Below are positions 17,453-25,811 of a stretch of DNA of 56,920 nucleotides, piece after piece (positions within the stretch are counted from its first letter, which is position 1; every line of letters begins with the position of its first letter). The stretch spans positions 1 to 56,920 of the forward strand of contig SIAQ01000019.1 of the NCBI GenBank assembly GCA_009697105.1. The letters run 5' to 3'. The notes beneath the pieces were generated by a model, which worked only from the letters and a program-made list of their open reading frames with translations, was not told the DNA's origin and made no database searches. Made by a program: the position numbers and the translations under genes. Origin of the DNA: Gemmataceae bacterium (lineage in GTDB: Bacteria; Planctomycetota; Planctomycetia; Gemmatales; Gemmataceae).

Positions 17453-18693
17453 CTACACCATCTCCAGCCCGCGCATTGTGCCGCGGCCTGAGGAGAATTC
17501 GTTCGTGTCGATGCCAAGCCGTTGCAGCATCGACACGAACAAATTGGTCAGCGGATAGTTGTTCTGCTGGTCGAATGCGAGATATTGGCCATGCCGAAAA
17601 CCGCCGCCCGCCAACAGTGTCGGCAGGTTGGTATTGGCGTGCGAATTCGCGCTGCCCATGCACGTGCCGTAGAGGACCATCGTGCGGTCGAGCAGCGATT
17701 GGCCGGCTTCCTGCGTGTCGTTGAGCGAGCGGAGGAACCCATCGAGCGCCTCGAATTGGCCTTCTTCCTTCGCACGCAAATCGGCAAGTACTTCGGGGCG
17801 ATTGCCGTGATGCTTGAGGTTGTGGATCACGGTCGTGTCGATGAACAGCGAGATGACACGCGACGAATCGGTTTCGAGGGCGAGTTTGACCACGTCGAAT
17901 ATGAGCCGAGTCTTGCGCGCGAATTCGCGGTTGTCGTCGATGTCTTGCGGCGCGGTTGCGGTGACGCGCGGGCGGGGGCGATGTTCCCATTGTTCCATGG
18001 CCGCGAGGCGTTGTTCGAGTTCGCGCACCGACGTGAGATATTGGTCGAGCCGAAGTTGATCGGCACGGGAGAGCGTGCGATTGAGTCGGCGTGATTGGTC
18101 GGCGACAAAGTCGAGCAGGCTGCGCTGTTGCCTGAGCGCTTCGACAACGGCGGCGATCTCGTCCTGTCGGCCTTGCACGAACAGGCGTTGGAACAGCCGA
18201 TTCGAGCTGCGTTCGGCAGGAATCGGCGCGCCGCTGCGGGTAAAGCTGAGCGATTGGTTGTTCTCGCCGCTCATCGCGAGAGTGAGCGACGGAAACCGCG
18301 TCTGGTTGCCGACCGATTCTGCAGCGAGTTGATCGAGCGAGATGCCGTTGCGAAACCCGCCGCGCTCGGGGTGTGGCGTGCCGGTGAGGAAGCATTTCTC
18401 GGCAGCATGAGCGCCAGTCACGCCGGGATGACTGACGCCGGAGAAGACGGTGAATTTGTCACGCACCCGCGACAGGATATTGAGATACGGCGTGAGTGCG
18501 TAATTACGGCCTGCTGTCGCCGGGAAGAAGAATTGCGGCAAGATGCCCATGTTCGTTTCGATCGCAACCATGCGTCGAGGCACGGCGGGCCGCGGTGCGT
18601 TCTGCGCTAGTGCAGCGATTCCAGCCAGGGGAGTGCGAGAGCGACGCCGGTGCCACGCAGGAAGGTTCGGCGAGTGATTGGAGATGAATGCAT
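17453..18693 (-). pseudogene. DUF1552 Tat-exported protein with a frameshift after the signal
   Basis: From ATG at 18693 one frame encodes a twin-arginine signal, SPITRRTFLRGTGVALALPW, ending in LESLH and then TAG at 18607-18609. The DUF1552 body starts immediately after in the next frame (AQNAPRPAVPRR) and runs intact to 17453. It includes FFFPATAGRNYALTPYL, SGVSHPG, HAAEKCFLTG and the C-terminal TCMGSANSHANTNLP. One missing base near 18607 explains the split. The downstream frame is also open to 18706 but its first 33 residues are the wrong-phase signal. DUF1552 proteins are sulfatase/alkaline-phosphatase-fold-like exported proteins of unknown reaction, found next to DUF1592 genes as here. 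Confidence 0.85.
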
Positions 18694-18711
18694 CGATAAA
18701 CCCCAAAAAAT

Positions 18712-18799
18712 GCCAAGCCCGCAGGCGAGCGCCAGCGAGCCTGCGCGGGTGATACGTTGCATGACCAACGCAGGCTCGCTGGCGCTCGCCGGGCTTGGC
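18712..18799. terminator. Family F palindrome with T-runs on both sides
   Basis: GCCAAGCCCGCAGGCGAGCG pairs with CGCTCGCCGGGCTTGGC through about 34 bases. On the plus strand it is followed by GGTTTTTT, and on the minus strand the hairpin is followed by ATTTTTTGG, so it reads as a bidirectional intrinsic terminator. It sits inside the DUF1552-DUF1552-DUF1592 run, between 18806 and 18693, so it may limit readthrough from the intact to the broken DUF1552 gene. A second F copy is at 45953-46025. Confidence 0.75.
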
Positions 18800-18805
18800 G
18801 GTTTT

Positions 18806-20125
18806 TTACGTCAAATTGCTCAACACGCCGTCGCCGCAGAAGTTCGGGTTGCCGAACCGGGCGAGGCGATGCCCGAAGCCGTGCGCCAACGCGAGCAGCA
18901 GGCGGTTGTGCGGCACGCGATTGTAGCGAAGCGATCGGCCCATGCGGAAGTCGACGCCGTTGCCGACGACGACGAACGGGATGTTGTCGAGCGTGTGCGA
19001 ATTGCCTTTGCCAAGCTCGTTTGTCCAGACGATGACGGTGTTGTCAAGCAGCGTACCCGTGCCACCCGGTTCCGGCGTCTCGGCCAATCGGCGAGTGAGA
19101 TACGCGAGCTGCTCGCAGAACCAGCGATTGATGCGCGTGAGTTGCTCCTGAGCCGTGCGGTCGGTGTCGGGGCGGTGCGACAGTTCGTGATGGCCTTCGG
19201 TGACGTTGAGCCAATTCATGCGGGCCATGCCGACCGAGTTTGTGTACTGCAGCGTGGCGACGCGCGAGAAGTCGTTGACGAAGCTGTTGACCATCAAATC
19301 GATCTGCATCCGCGAGGTGCGCGGGATATTGTTGTTCTCATTGCGAACGTTCGGTTCCAATTGGGGCACGGCATGGCCGACCGCTGGCGTCGAGCGCAAG
19401 TCCTGTTCCATTTCACGCACAAAGGTCGCGTGTTGTTCGAGCAGTCGGCGGTCATCGGTGCCGATCGCGCCGGACAAGCGTTGCAAATCGTTGCGAACGT
19501 CATCGAGCACGCTGCCGACAGTCGCCTGATCGCGCATTCGGCCATAGAGGCGGTTGAACATTTGGTACGGGTCGTCGATCGGCGAGATCGGTCGATTCCC
19601 GCCGGCGTATACCATGCGCGTCCAGGTATCGGCACGATTCGGAACCATGACGCCGAATTCGAGCGAACCGAAGCGTGTGCGTGTGGCGGCGTCGGCCTGG
19701 AGATGCGTTTTGATTTCTTGATCGATCGAGATACCGCGCGCCCAGCCGGCGGGCGTGTCGCTGCCGCCTTGCACGTTGCCGGGGAAAAGCTCAACGCCGG
19801 TGAGTAAGCAACCCATGCCGCGCATGTGGGCGTCGCCGTCGCCGCGAACGCGATCGCACACGCCGTGCAGCGTGAGCATGCGCGACTTGTACGGTTCGAG
19901 CGGGCTAAGGCTGTCCTTCAGCGTGACGTTGGCGAGATTGCCTTCGGCATCCGGCCAAAACGTGGTCGGTACGACGCCGTTCGGGCTGAACATGATGACG
20001 AGCCGTTGCTTGCGTCGCTGCTGATTCGCAAACGCCGTGCCCGGTAGATTGGTGATAAACGGCAGCGCCGCAGCGCTGAGGCCGAGCCCGCGGATGAAAT
20101 CGCGACGGTTGGCGTGGATCGTCAT
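18806..20125 (-). CDS. DUF1552 Tat-exported protein, intact paralogue
   Basis: A 439-residue protein. The start at 20125 was chosen because it places the twin-arginine motif [19 protein letters not shown] near the N-terminus. DUF1552 features follow: [17 protein letters not shown] near residue 45, [19 protein letters not shown] near 110, and the C-terminal region [17 protein letters not shown]. Export is through the Tat pathway, so it probably folds with a cofactor in the cytoplasm. It heads a minus-strand run with the frameshifted DUF1552 gene and the DUF1592 gene. The two DUF1552 copies are only moderately similar, so this is not a recent duplicate that simply replaced the broken one. Confidence 0.88.
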   Translation of the reverse strand: MTIHANRRDFIRGLGLSAAALPFITNLPGTAFANQQRRKQRLVIMFSPNGVVPTTFWPDAEGNLANVTLKDSLSPLEPYKSRMLTLHGVCDRVRGDGDAHMRGMGCLLTGVELFPGNVQGGSDTPAGWARGISIDQEIKTHLQADAATRTRFGSLEFGVMVPNRADTWTRMVYAGGNRPISPIDDPYQMFNRLYGRMRDQATVGSVLDDVRNDLQRLSGAIGTDDRRLLEQHATFVREMEQDLRSTPAVGHAVPQLEPNVRNENNNIPRTSRMQIDLMVNSFVNDFSRVATLQYTNSVGMARMNWLNVTEGHHELSHRPDTDRTAQEQLTRINRWFCEQLAYLTRRLAETPEPGGTGTLLDNTVIVWTNELGKGNSHTLDNIPFVVVGNGVDFRMGRSLRYNRVPHNRLLLALAHGFGHRLARFGNPNFCGDGVLSNLT

Positions 20126-20249
20126 TACGGATGCTCCAAATGTGCGCAAGGACCGGGAGGGTTAGGGGTAAGAGTAGCGGTATTTGTGGCGCATGTCAAG
20201 CAGGCGGGGAGGCAAACCACTATCGTCCGTGAACTACAGGGTTTCAAAG

Positions 20250-20306
20250 ACAAAGTACGAAGAGCGAAGGACGAAGCATCGCATTTTTTCGCTCTTCGTA
20301 CTTTGT
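20250..20306. repeat. Inverted repeat between divergent genes
   Basis: ACAAAGTACGAAGAGCGA at 20250-20267 is matched by TCGCTCTTCGTACTTTGT at 20289-20306. The core words GAAGGACGAAGCA also occur in the tandem repeat at 48881-49050. It lies in the gap between DUF1552 and the first DUF1559 gene. Confidence 0.7.
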
Positions 20307-20405
20307 TTTATTGCATTTGAATCTCCGACGACCTTGACGCATTGACCAAAGTATGGTGGAATCAAGCTATCGGTATTCATCTCATCTTTTCTCAAGGAGA
20401 ACCCA

Positions 20406-21236
20406 ATGCGATTATCGAACACTCCGCGTGCCGGCGTGAGCCGACTGGAGGCGATCGTCGTCGTGGTCTTGATCGTGCTGGCTGGCATGCTGTTGATCCC
20501 GTCGTTTAGCCATGTTCGGCCTAGCCATGTTCGCTCTCAATCGATGCACAACCTCAGGAACATCGTTTTCGCTGTCCAGGGCTTCCACGACGTGCACAAA
20601 CGCCTCCCGTTCAATGGGGTGCAAGCGGCGATTGGCAGTGACGACAAATCCGGCAGCTGGGCGTTTCAGATATTGCCTTACATCGATCAAAAGCCGCTCT
20701 TTGAACGGCCGCATCGGAACACGGGCGTTGCGGCGTACATGTGTCCGGGGCGCGGCCGACCATCAACGCAAGTCGGCCTTGGGGCTTGGACCGATTACTT
20801 CCTCAACAACTACATCAACGATCCCGCGAATGCCTCCAAACCCGACAATCCCGATTGCTTGGTCACGATGGCGAGCATTACCGATGGCACGTCCAGCACC
20901 CTATTCGTCGGGCATGGCAACATTTCAACGCGCGACTACAGTGCGGTCGGTGGCGTCGTCGGGTCGCACAATATCTTCGCGGGCGGCTCGGCGGGTACGA
21001 TGCGGGCCGGGCCGGATTGGGTAAAGGGGCAAGCTCTCAGCGTTAGTCTTGGGCGTGATACAGCCGCTCCGCCAAACCTCAAGGCCGGCGGGTGGGGATC
21101 ACCGTATGCCCAGGGCGCGCTGATGGGAATGGGCGACGGGACCGTGCGGATGTTTCCATATGCGACCGCACCGCAAACCTTCGGCGAGTTTCTTACGCCC
21201 ACCGGAGCGGAAACGCCGGTGATGCCCGACTTTTGA
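20406..21236 (+). CDS. DUF1559 prepilin-like protein, atypical N-terminus
   Basis: A 276-residue protein preceded by AAGGAG. DUF1559 proteins normally begin with a type IV prepilin signal (GFTLIELLVV); here it is RAGVSRLEAIVVVVLIVLAG, which keeps glycine at -1 and glutamate at +5 but has an unusual core. The rest has family landmarks: LRNIVFAVQGFHDVHKRLPF near residue 55, GSWAFQILPYIDQ near 80, SITDGTSSTLFVGHG near 160 and MGDGTVRMFPYAT near the C-terminus. These proteins are probably membrane-anchored by the uncleaved or processed helix and face the periplasm; their function is not known. A near copy with a nonsense codon follows at 21556, sharing the leader sequence, so the two arose by tandem duplication. 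Confidence 0.85.
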   Translation: MRLSNTPRAGVSRLEAIVVVVLIVLAGMLLIPSFSHVRPSHVRSQSMHNLRNIVFAVQGFHDVHKRLPFNGVQAAIGSDDKSGSWAFQILPYIDQKPLFERPHRNTGVAAYMCPGRGRPSTQVGLGAWTDYFLNNYINDPANASKPDNPDCLVTMASITDGTSSTLFVGHGNISTRDYSAVGGVVGSHNIFAGGSAGTMRAGPDWVKGQALSVSLGRDTAAPPNLKAGGWGSPYAQGALMGMGDGTVRMFPYATAPQTFGEFLTPTGAETPVMPDF

Positions 21237-21269
21237 GCAATAGTTATTCGCGTGGGTAGGATTGACTCG

Positions 21270-21453
21270 CCTCTCAAAAGTCGATTTCCGAGGCTGAAGC
21301 GTAAGCGAGGCGGCCTGAATGCCTCGCTTACGCTTCAGCCTCCGACGGAAATTCGACTTTTGAGGGGCGCGTCAGGATTGACTCGCCCGACAAAAATACG
21401 AGCCGTAGGTGTAAGCGACAGACAAATACACCGCCGCTTACGCTTCTGGCTCT
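21270..21453. repeat. Family C copy 2 followed by degenerate family B copy 3
   Basis: At 21270-21366 the core GAGGCTGAAGCGTAAGCGAGG pairs with CCTCGCTTACGCTTCAGCCT, extended outward by CCTCTCAAAAGTCG and CGACTTTTGAGGGG. At 21398-21453 ACGAGCC...GTAAGCG pairs loosely with CGCTTACGCTTCTGGCTCT. Both fill the gap between the duplicated DUF1559 genes. Confidence 0.75.
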
Positions 21454-21555
21454 GGGGCGATCAGCGACTTGACGTGTTGCCTCTTGACGCCGCCCACGAA
21501 GTGTGATGAAATCACATCATCTGTTATCATCTCATCTTTTCTCCAGGAGAACCCA

Positions 21556-22389
21556 ATGCGTTTAACGAACCCCCCGCGTGCCGGCGTGAGCCGACTGGAG
21601 GCGATTGTCGTCGTCCATCTGGTTTTGCTGGCTGGCCTGCTGCTGATCCCGGCGTGTCAGCGACACGTTCGGGAACCAGCGGCTTGCACGCAATCGACCA
21701 ACAACCTCAAGCAAATCGCCCTTTCGTTTCACAGCTTTCACGACTTGCACAAACGCCTGCCGTTCAATGGCACAAAAGCGGCGGTTGCTGGCGAAATTGC
21801 ATCCGGCAGCTGGGCGTTTCAGATTTTGCCGCTCATCGACCAAGAGCTGCTTTTTAACAAACCGGATGCGACCACCACAGTGTATTCCTACATTTGTCCC
21901 GGGCGAGGACGACCGTCCACGCAAGCCGGCCTCGGGGCGTGAACCGACTTCTTCCTCAGCAACTACATCAACGACCCTGCGAATGCCTCAAAGCCCGACA
22001 ATGCCGATCGATTGGTCACGATCGTGAGTATCACCGATGGCACGTCGAACACCATCGTCGCCGGGCAGGGCAATATCTCCACGCGCGACTACCAGGCGGT
22101 CGGCGGCGTCGTTGGGTCGCACAACATCTTCGCGGGTGGGTCAGCGGGTACGATGCGGGCCGGGCCGGATTGGGTGAAGGGGCAACCGCTAAACGTTACG
22201 CTCATTCCCGATTCCGCGAACCCGCCGAACCTGAAAGCCGGCGGGTGGGGCGGGCCATATACGCAAGGCGAGTTGATGGGCATGGGCGACGGGACGGTGC
22301 GGATGTTTGCCTATTCGCTAAGCCCGCAGATATTCGGTGAATTGCTGACGCTGACGGGTGGGGAAAACGTAGTGTTGCCGGATTCGTGA
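21556..22389 (+). pseudogene. DUF1559 tandem paralogue with in-frame TGA
   Basis: It starts after the same leader as its upstream twin (TCTCATCTTTTCTC, AGGAGAACCCA) and encodes the same unusual prepilin-like segment RAGVSRLEAIVVV. At codon 129 the twin has TGG (GLGAWTDYFL) where this copy has TGA at 21940-21942 (GLGA*TDFFL). The frame then continues as a good match to the C-terminal half, with SITDGTSNTIVAGQG, STRDYQAVGGVVGSHN and MGDGTVRMFAYS, and stops at 22389. An ATG inside the second half could restart it, but that product would lack the membrane anchor. A single G-to-A transition accounts for the break. Confidence 0.88.
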
Positions 22390-22408
22390 TCGAAATGGGC
22401 AATGGCGA

Positions 22409-23182
22409 TCACCTCGCCAACAACTTCTGTGTCCAGAGTGCATCGCCGTTGTCGAGGCGTGGCGTGGGCGGTTCGGCGTACTCGATTTCGTCGCCGTACC
22501 GCCCTTCCGTGTAGGCCCGGTCGAGGCAGGTGCGAAGGTGCAGTTCGACTTCGTCATCGTCCAGCAGCGGTATCGGCATCTGTGGGAGCGCATCGCGCAC
22601 CGTAAACGTCCACAGTCGGCCACGCGGTGCTTCGTCCGATCGACAGACCAGGTAGTAGTAGGCGTTGGTCGGGATTCGCTGGCGTCCCATTGGCGGCGAC
22701 TTGCCAGCGCGGAGCAGGTTGATCTCCACGAAGTTCACGTTCCCCGCAAGGTACTCTTCACGCTTTAGCAAATAGGATTGGCGATCCGGCCCCGCAGCTT
22801 TGTTGGATGGACTGAGCAGTTCCACCACGGTAACTACACGCCGATCTTGGGCATCGACGATCTTGATGTAGGGCTTGCCGTGCCGATCGCGCATTGGCAA
22901 TGTCACACGTCGCGGCAGGATTGCAGTGTGGGAAGCTGTTTTTCTACTTCGTTTAGGCACGGGCCGTCGCGTTTCGGAAATGGAGACGTCGGGTTCAACG
23001 AGGCTTCGGGAATCGTCGTCCTCGTCCTCGATCCAAACATGCCGATCCGCTGCTGCGATGTAGCCCCGGGGAAGCCGTGAATTAAGTTCGGCACGCATGG
23101 CGACGATGAGCGTGAGATGGAGATCAGGCCAAATCGCGGAGTTTTCCAGATACGGATCCATGCCCGGAAACGGCGAGATCAT
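22409..23182 (-). CDS. DUF4058 family protein
   Basis: A 257-residue protein. The start at 23182 gives the family opening ISPFPGMDPYLENSAIWPDLH. The middle has YIKIVDAQDRRVVTVVELLSP, the conserved strand/helix pair of the family, and NFVEINLLRAG follows. DUF4058 is often described as related to restriction-endonuclease-like or Uma2-like folds; here the ELLSPSNK and EINLL segments recall that pattern of D/E residues, but no reaction is established. No signal peptide or membrane segment. Family length is about 250-260, so it is intact. It converges with the DUF1559 pseudogene. Confidence 0.85.
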   Translation of the reverse strand: MISPFPGMDPYLENSAIWPDLHLTLIVAMRAELNSRLPRGYIAAADRHVWIEDEDDDSRSLVEPDVSISETRRPVPKRSRKTASHTAILPRRVTLPMRDRHGKPYIKIVDAQDRRVVTVVELLSPSNKAAGPDRQSYLLKREEYLAGNVNFVEINLLRAGKSPPMGRQRIPTNAYYYLVCRSDEAPRGRLWTFTVRDALPQMPIPLLDDDEVELHLRTCLDRAYTEGRYGDEIEYAEPPTPRLDNGDALWTQKLLAR

Positions 23183-23226
23183 ACAGCGAATCCCCGGCGA
23201 ACACGCAAACATCAATTAAGAAAATC

Positions 23227-23325
23227 AGCCACGGATCAAGCACGGATTAAACACGGATAAGAAGTGCGAAGGAGAAATATCCTATCAGAATTTATCCGTG
23301 TTTAATCCGTGTTTGATCCGTGGCT
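23227..23325. repeat. Inverted repeat of CACGGATTAAACACGG type
   Basis: AGCCACGGATCAAGCACGG... (23227-23259) is mirrored almost perfectly by ...CCGTGTTTGATCCGTGGCT (23293-23325) with a 33-base loop, between the DUF4058 and BON genes. The arm itself contains the direct repeat CACGGAT three times. Confidence 0.8.
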
Positions 23326-23342
23326 AATTGTTTTGCTTCAAC

Positions 23343-24062
23343 TCAGTTCTTCCCGCTCACGACGAGTTGATTGTTGACCTGGCGCACGCCGGGCGTCATG
23401 CTCATCATGCCTTCGATGAGTCGGCGTTCGCGGTCGTTGGCGACTTGGCCGTGCAGTTCGACGATGTTGCCATTGACGACGACCTGGATGCCTTCTTTGT
23501 TCTTGATGAACGAGGAACGGTCGATGGTAGCGCGGAGTTCGCCTTGCAATTTCTGCGGGACATGAACGACGCGCGGAAAATCTTCGGAGAGTGCGGTCAT
23601 GTAGACCGGGGCGCGTGGCGTGCCGTAGGTGGAGAAGCCGGCGGTGGTGGTACTAGTGGTTGCTTTGCCGGTGCCGACGTTTGTCGTCGTGGTGGTCCAA
23701 ATGCCTTTGCCGAACGTACCTGTGATTTTCGCGGGACTGCCGATTTGCTTGCTGTATTTGCTGGGCAGACCGAGCGAGAGCGGATCGACGTAGGTGAGAT
23801 TAAAGGGATTGGAACTGGATGGAATGGTCGTCGCTGAGCCAGCGCTGCCGGTGATGGCCTGCGTTTCCACGGCGACGATGTTTTGCGGCGCGGCAGTGTT
23901 TCCCGATCCGATGCCCCCGCCGGCGCCGATGCCGGTCCCACCCGTACCGCTGGTGGATGTGGCCGTCGTTCCCGTGGTGGTTCCGGTTGTTTGGGCTATC
24001 GCCACCGGCACCGAGGCCCACGTGCCGATTACCAGAATCCATAGGCAGCGTCGCAGCGTCAT
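23343..24062 (-). CDS. Exported BON-domain protein with glycine/threonine-rich segment
   Basis: A 239-residue exported protein; the start at 24062 gives a signal peptide ending VPVAIAQ. Residues about 25-65 are low complexity, with runs of TGTTTG and GGTGIGAGGGIGSG. The C-terminal 65 residues form a BON domain, recognisable from FIKNKEGIQVVVNGNIVELH, GQVANDRERRLIE, and the final TPGVRQVNNQLVV. BON domains bind phospholipid or envelope partners in the OsmY and secretin-associated families. Function here is probably envelope stability, an inference from family. The neighbours are also envelope proteins. Confidence 0.8.
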   Translation of the reverse strand: MTLRRCLWILVIGTWASVPVAIAQTTGTTTGTTATSTSGTGGTGIGAGGGIGSGNTAAPQNIVAVETQAITGSAGSATTIPSSSNPFNLTYVDPLSLGLPSKYSKQIGSPAKITGTFGKGIWTTTTTNVGTGKATTSTTTAGFSTYGTPRAPVYMTALSEDFPRVVHVPQKLQGELRATIDRSSFIKNKEGIQVVVNGNIVELHGQVANDRERRLIEGMMSMTPGVRQVNNQLVVSGKN

Positions 24063-24242
24063 GGCATTCTCCCTACCAAGGCAAAGATTGACGGTTATTA
24101 TCAATCTATCGGCTCCGAATCGATCGATTCATCAACAAAACCAATCATTATTATCAACGGATGAAATGACAAACGCAAGCGAGAAATTGCATCAATCCCC
24201 GATTCTCATCCTTCATTCATAGATAACGCGGATGACGCCACG

Positions 24243-24401
24243 CTAATCCTTTGGCGGCGGGGCGGGTCGCTTTTTCGCCGTCAGGTCTTTTCCTGCGCCC
24301 GAATCTTCTGGTGACGGCACTTGAACTTGGGGCGGTGGTTGCGAGCAGCCCTGGATTGAGACGGTCAGAGATAGAAGCAACACAATGAATCCAGATCGCA
24401 T
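24243..24401 (-). CDS. Small lipoprotein, 52 residues
   Basis: ATG at 24401 to TAG at 24243-24245 encodes MRSGFIVLLLSLTVSIQGC followed by a proline- and lysine-rich tail of about 33 residues. SIQGC is a good lipobox, so the cysteine at 19 would be the lipid site. It lies 71 bases after the stop of the DUF1559 gene on the same strand. From memory, small proline-rich lipoproteins often follow DUF1559 genes in planctomycetes, so the two may work together. No ribosome-binding site is strong. The call rests on the signal and position. Confidence 0.6.
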   Translation of the reverse strand: MRSGFIVLLLSLTVSIQGCSQPPPQVQVPSPEDSGAGKDLTAKKRPAPPPKD

Positions 24402-24472
24402 TCGCTAGTTCCTCAAAAGCATTCGGCGACGGAATCCCGCCACCGAATGGTGAATGTCGTGCCAGGAGCTGG

Positions 24473-25405
24473 TCAAGGAATGAATACGGTTTCGCCGCCG
24501 TCACGTGTGGAGAGCGCGGCGATAACGCTACTGCCGCTATTGGAGATCATTCGAACGGTCCCATCACCAAAGAGGAAATGGGCACCACCAGGGTGGAAGC
24601 TCCAATAATGAGCTGCGTCACAGCCTACGTCTGGATGGCCCGAGGCAAGTCCGATTTTTTGGGCGGCAGTACCAGTGCAAGGGAGGTTGGGGGGAGATGA
24701 GAAGTTTGCGATAAAGTAGTTGGCTATTGCCAGGTCATTGGATGTCATGACGGAATCGCCGTTGCCATTACCGTCGTAGCCGTAGGCAGCAAACCACCAG
24801 CCGAATTCGAGATTCGAGTTTGGCGGGCGTTCGCCGACCATGATGGTGTTGCTTGTACCGTCGCTGATGGTGGCCAATTTCACTGTTGACGACATGAAAA
24901 GAATGCCATTGAATGAAGTTGATGTCGTGCCCGAATTCCCCAGGTAGCAAGTTAACGCCTGGTCTCGGATACCGGAAGGGGCCCCGATGTAGCGTAATTG
25001 GCCGCGTGGATCCGCAGGGCAGGTATAGACCGGCATGTATTGTGCGCATGCTGGATTGTACCAGCTATAGTAGTTCGACCCGCCACCATTGGCGAATGTG
25101 CGAGCCTGATCATGCAAGGGCGTCTGATCCATGTAGGGGAGGATATATCCCATCCATGTCCAGGACCCTTCATACGGGGCAGCACTGGTGAAACGCGAGC
25201 TTCCCTGCGGGAGCACTTTGTACGTGTCGTGATAACCGTGCAAAGCGAGGCCCTGTTGCTTCATGTTGTTGGCGCACTGCGTTTGGGCCGCAGCATCGCG
25301 CACCTTTTGCACCGCGGGCACGAGCAACGAGATAAGGATGGCGATAATGGCGATGACGACGAGCAGTTCAATCAGCGTAAAGCCGACCCGTTTTGGCAAT
25401 CGCAT
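24473..25405 (-). CDS. DUF1559 prepilin-like protein, typical
   Basis: A 310-residue protein starting at 25405, chosen because AAGGGG lies just upstream and the type IV prepilin signal MRLPKRVGFTLIELLVVIAI follows at once. The mature N-terminal helix AIIAILISLLVPAVQKVRDA anchors it. DUF1559 landmarks include CANNMKQQGLALHGYHDTY near residue 50, LPYMDQTPLH near 90, ISDGTSNTIMVGERPP near 190 and FLFGDGTVRMIS near the C-terminus. The typical cleavage glycine and E+5 are intact, unlike the two atypical copies at 20406 and 21556. It is likely exported and may assemble as a pseudopilin-like fibre, though this has not been shown for the family. Confidence 0.9.
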   Translation of the reverse strand: MRLPKRVGFTLIELLVVIAIIAILISLLVPAVQKVRDAAAQTQCANNMKQQGLALHGYHDTYKVLPQGSSRFTSAAPYEGSWTWMGYILPYMDQTPLHDQARTFANGGGSNYYSWYNPACAQYMPVYTCPADPRGQLRYIGAPSGIRDQALTCYLGNSGTTSTSFNGILFMSSTVKLATISDGTSNTIMVGERPPNSNLEFGWWFAAYGYDGNGNGDSVMTSNDLAIANYFIANFSSPPNLPCTGTAAQKIGLASGHPDVGCDAAHYWSFHPGGAHFLFGDGTVRMISNSGSSVIAALSTRDGGETVFIP

Positions 25406-25534
25406 TTCAACCCCTTTACGAATGAGAAGAGAACAAAATAATAACCGACGCACGTATCGTGCCGAATGAGCAATAGGACCAATAACTGCTACCCCAACCA
25501 AAAAAAAGATAAAACTCGCCGCGAAAAATCTCAA

Positions 25535-25811
25535 CCGGTTCAGCCAAATGCCTCATTGGTTAGCAATCGCTGCCAAGGAGGAGATCAACATTAACTCTAT
25601 CGGCACGAGATGTTCACCGAAAATCCATAGATGACATGTTCTTTTTTTATATTATTAACAGAAATAAACGCATAAAGCAAGAAAAAAAAAATCGTAAGAA
25701 TTTGACAGCCGGGCCGAAGCAGGCCAATTTTTTCGTTTAGCGCCCGCGCAATGCGAGGCGTCACGCGGGCGCTAAACGAGGACGGGTTTCCCACGGGAAT
25801 TCGGCGAGCCG
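25535..25811. repeat. AT-richer gap with one hairpin
   Basis: CGTTTAGCGCCCGCG pairs with CGCGGGCGCTAAACG at 25734-25778, an A-family-like hairpin without the GCAAGCGG ends. It follows the stop of the peptide transporter (minus) and may end its transcript. The remaining bases up to 25535 are A/T-rich and should hold the promoter of the DUF1559 gene; nothing else was recognised. Confidence 0.55.

Noticed and set aside
18650..19807. 385-codon plus-strand open frame opposite DUF1552
   Set aside because: Antisense shadow; the first part is palindrome F and the rest complements the DUF1552 gene.
21940..21942. Genetic code in which TGA encodes tryptophan
   Set aside because: Two TGA codons replace Trp, but TAG and TAA also interrupt other genes, a TAG replaces Trp in glgP, and several intact genes end in TGA.
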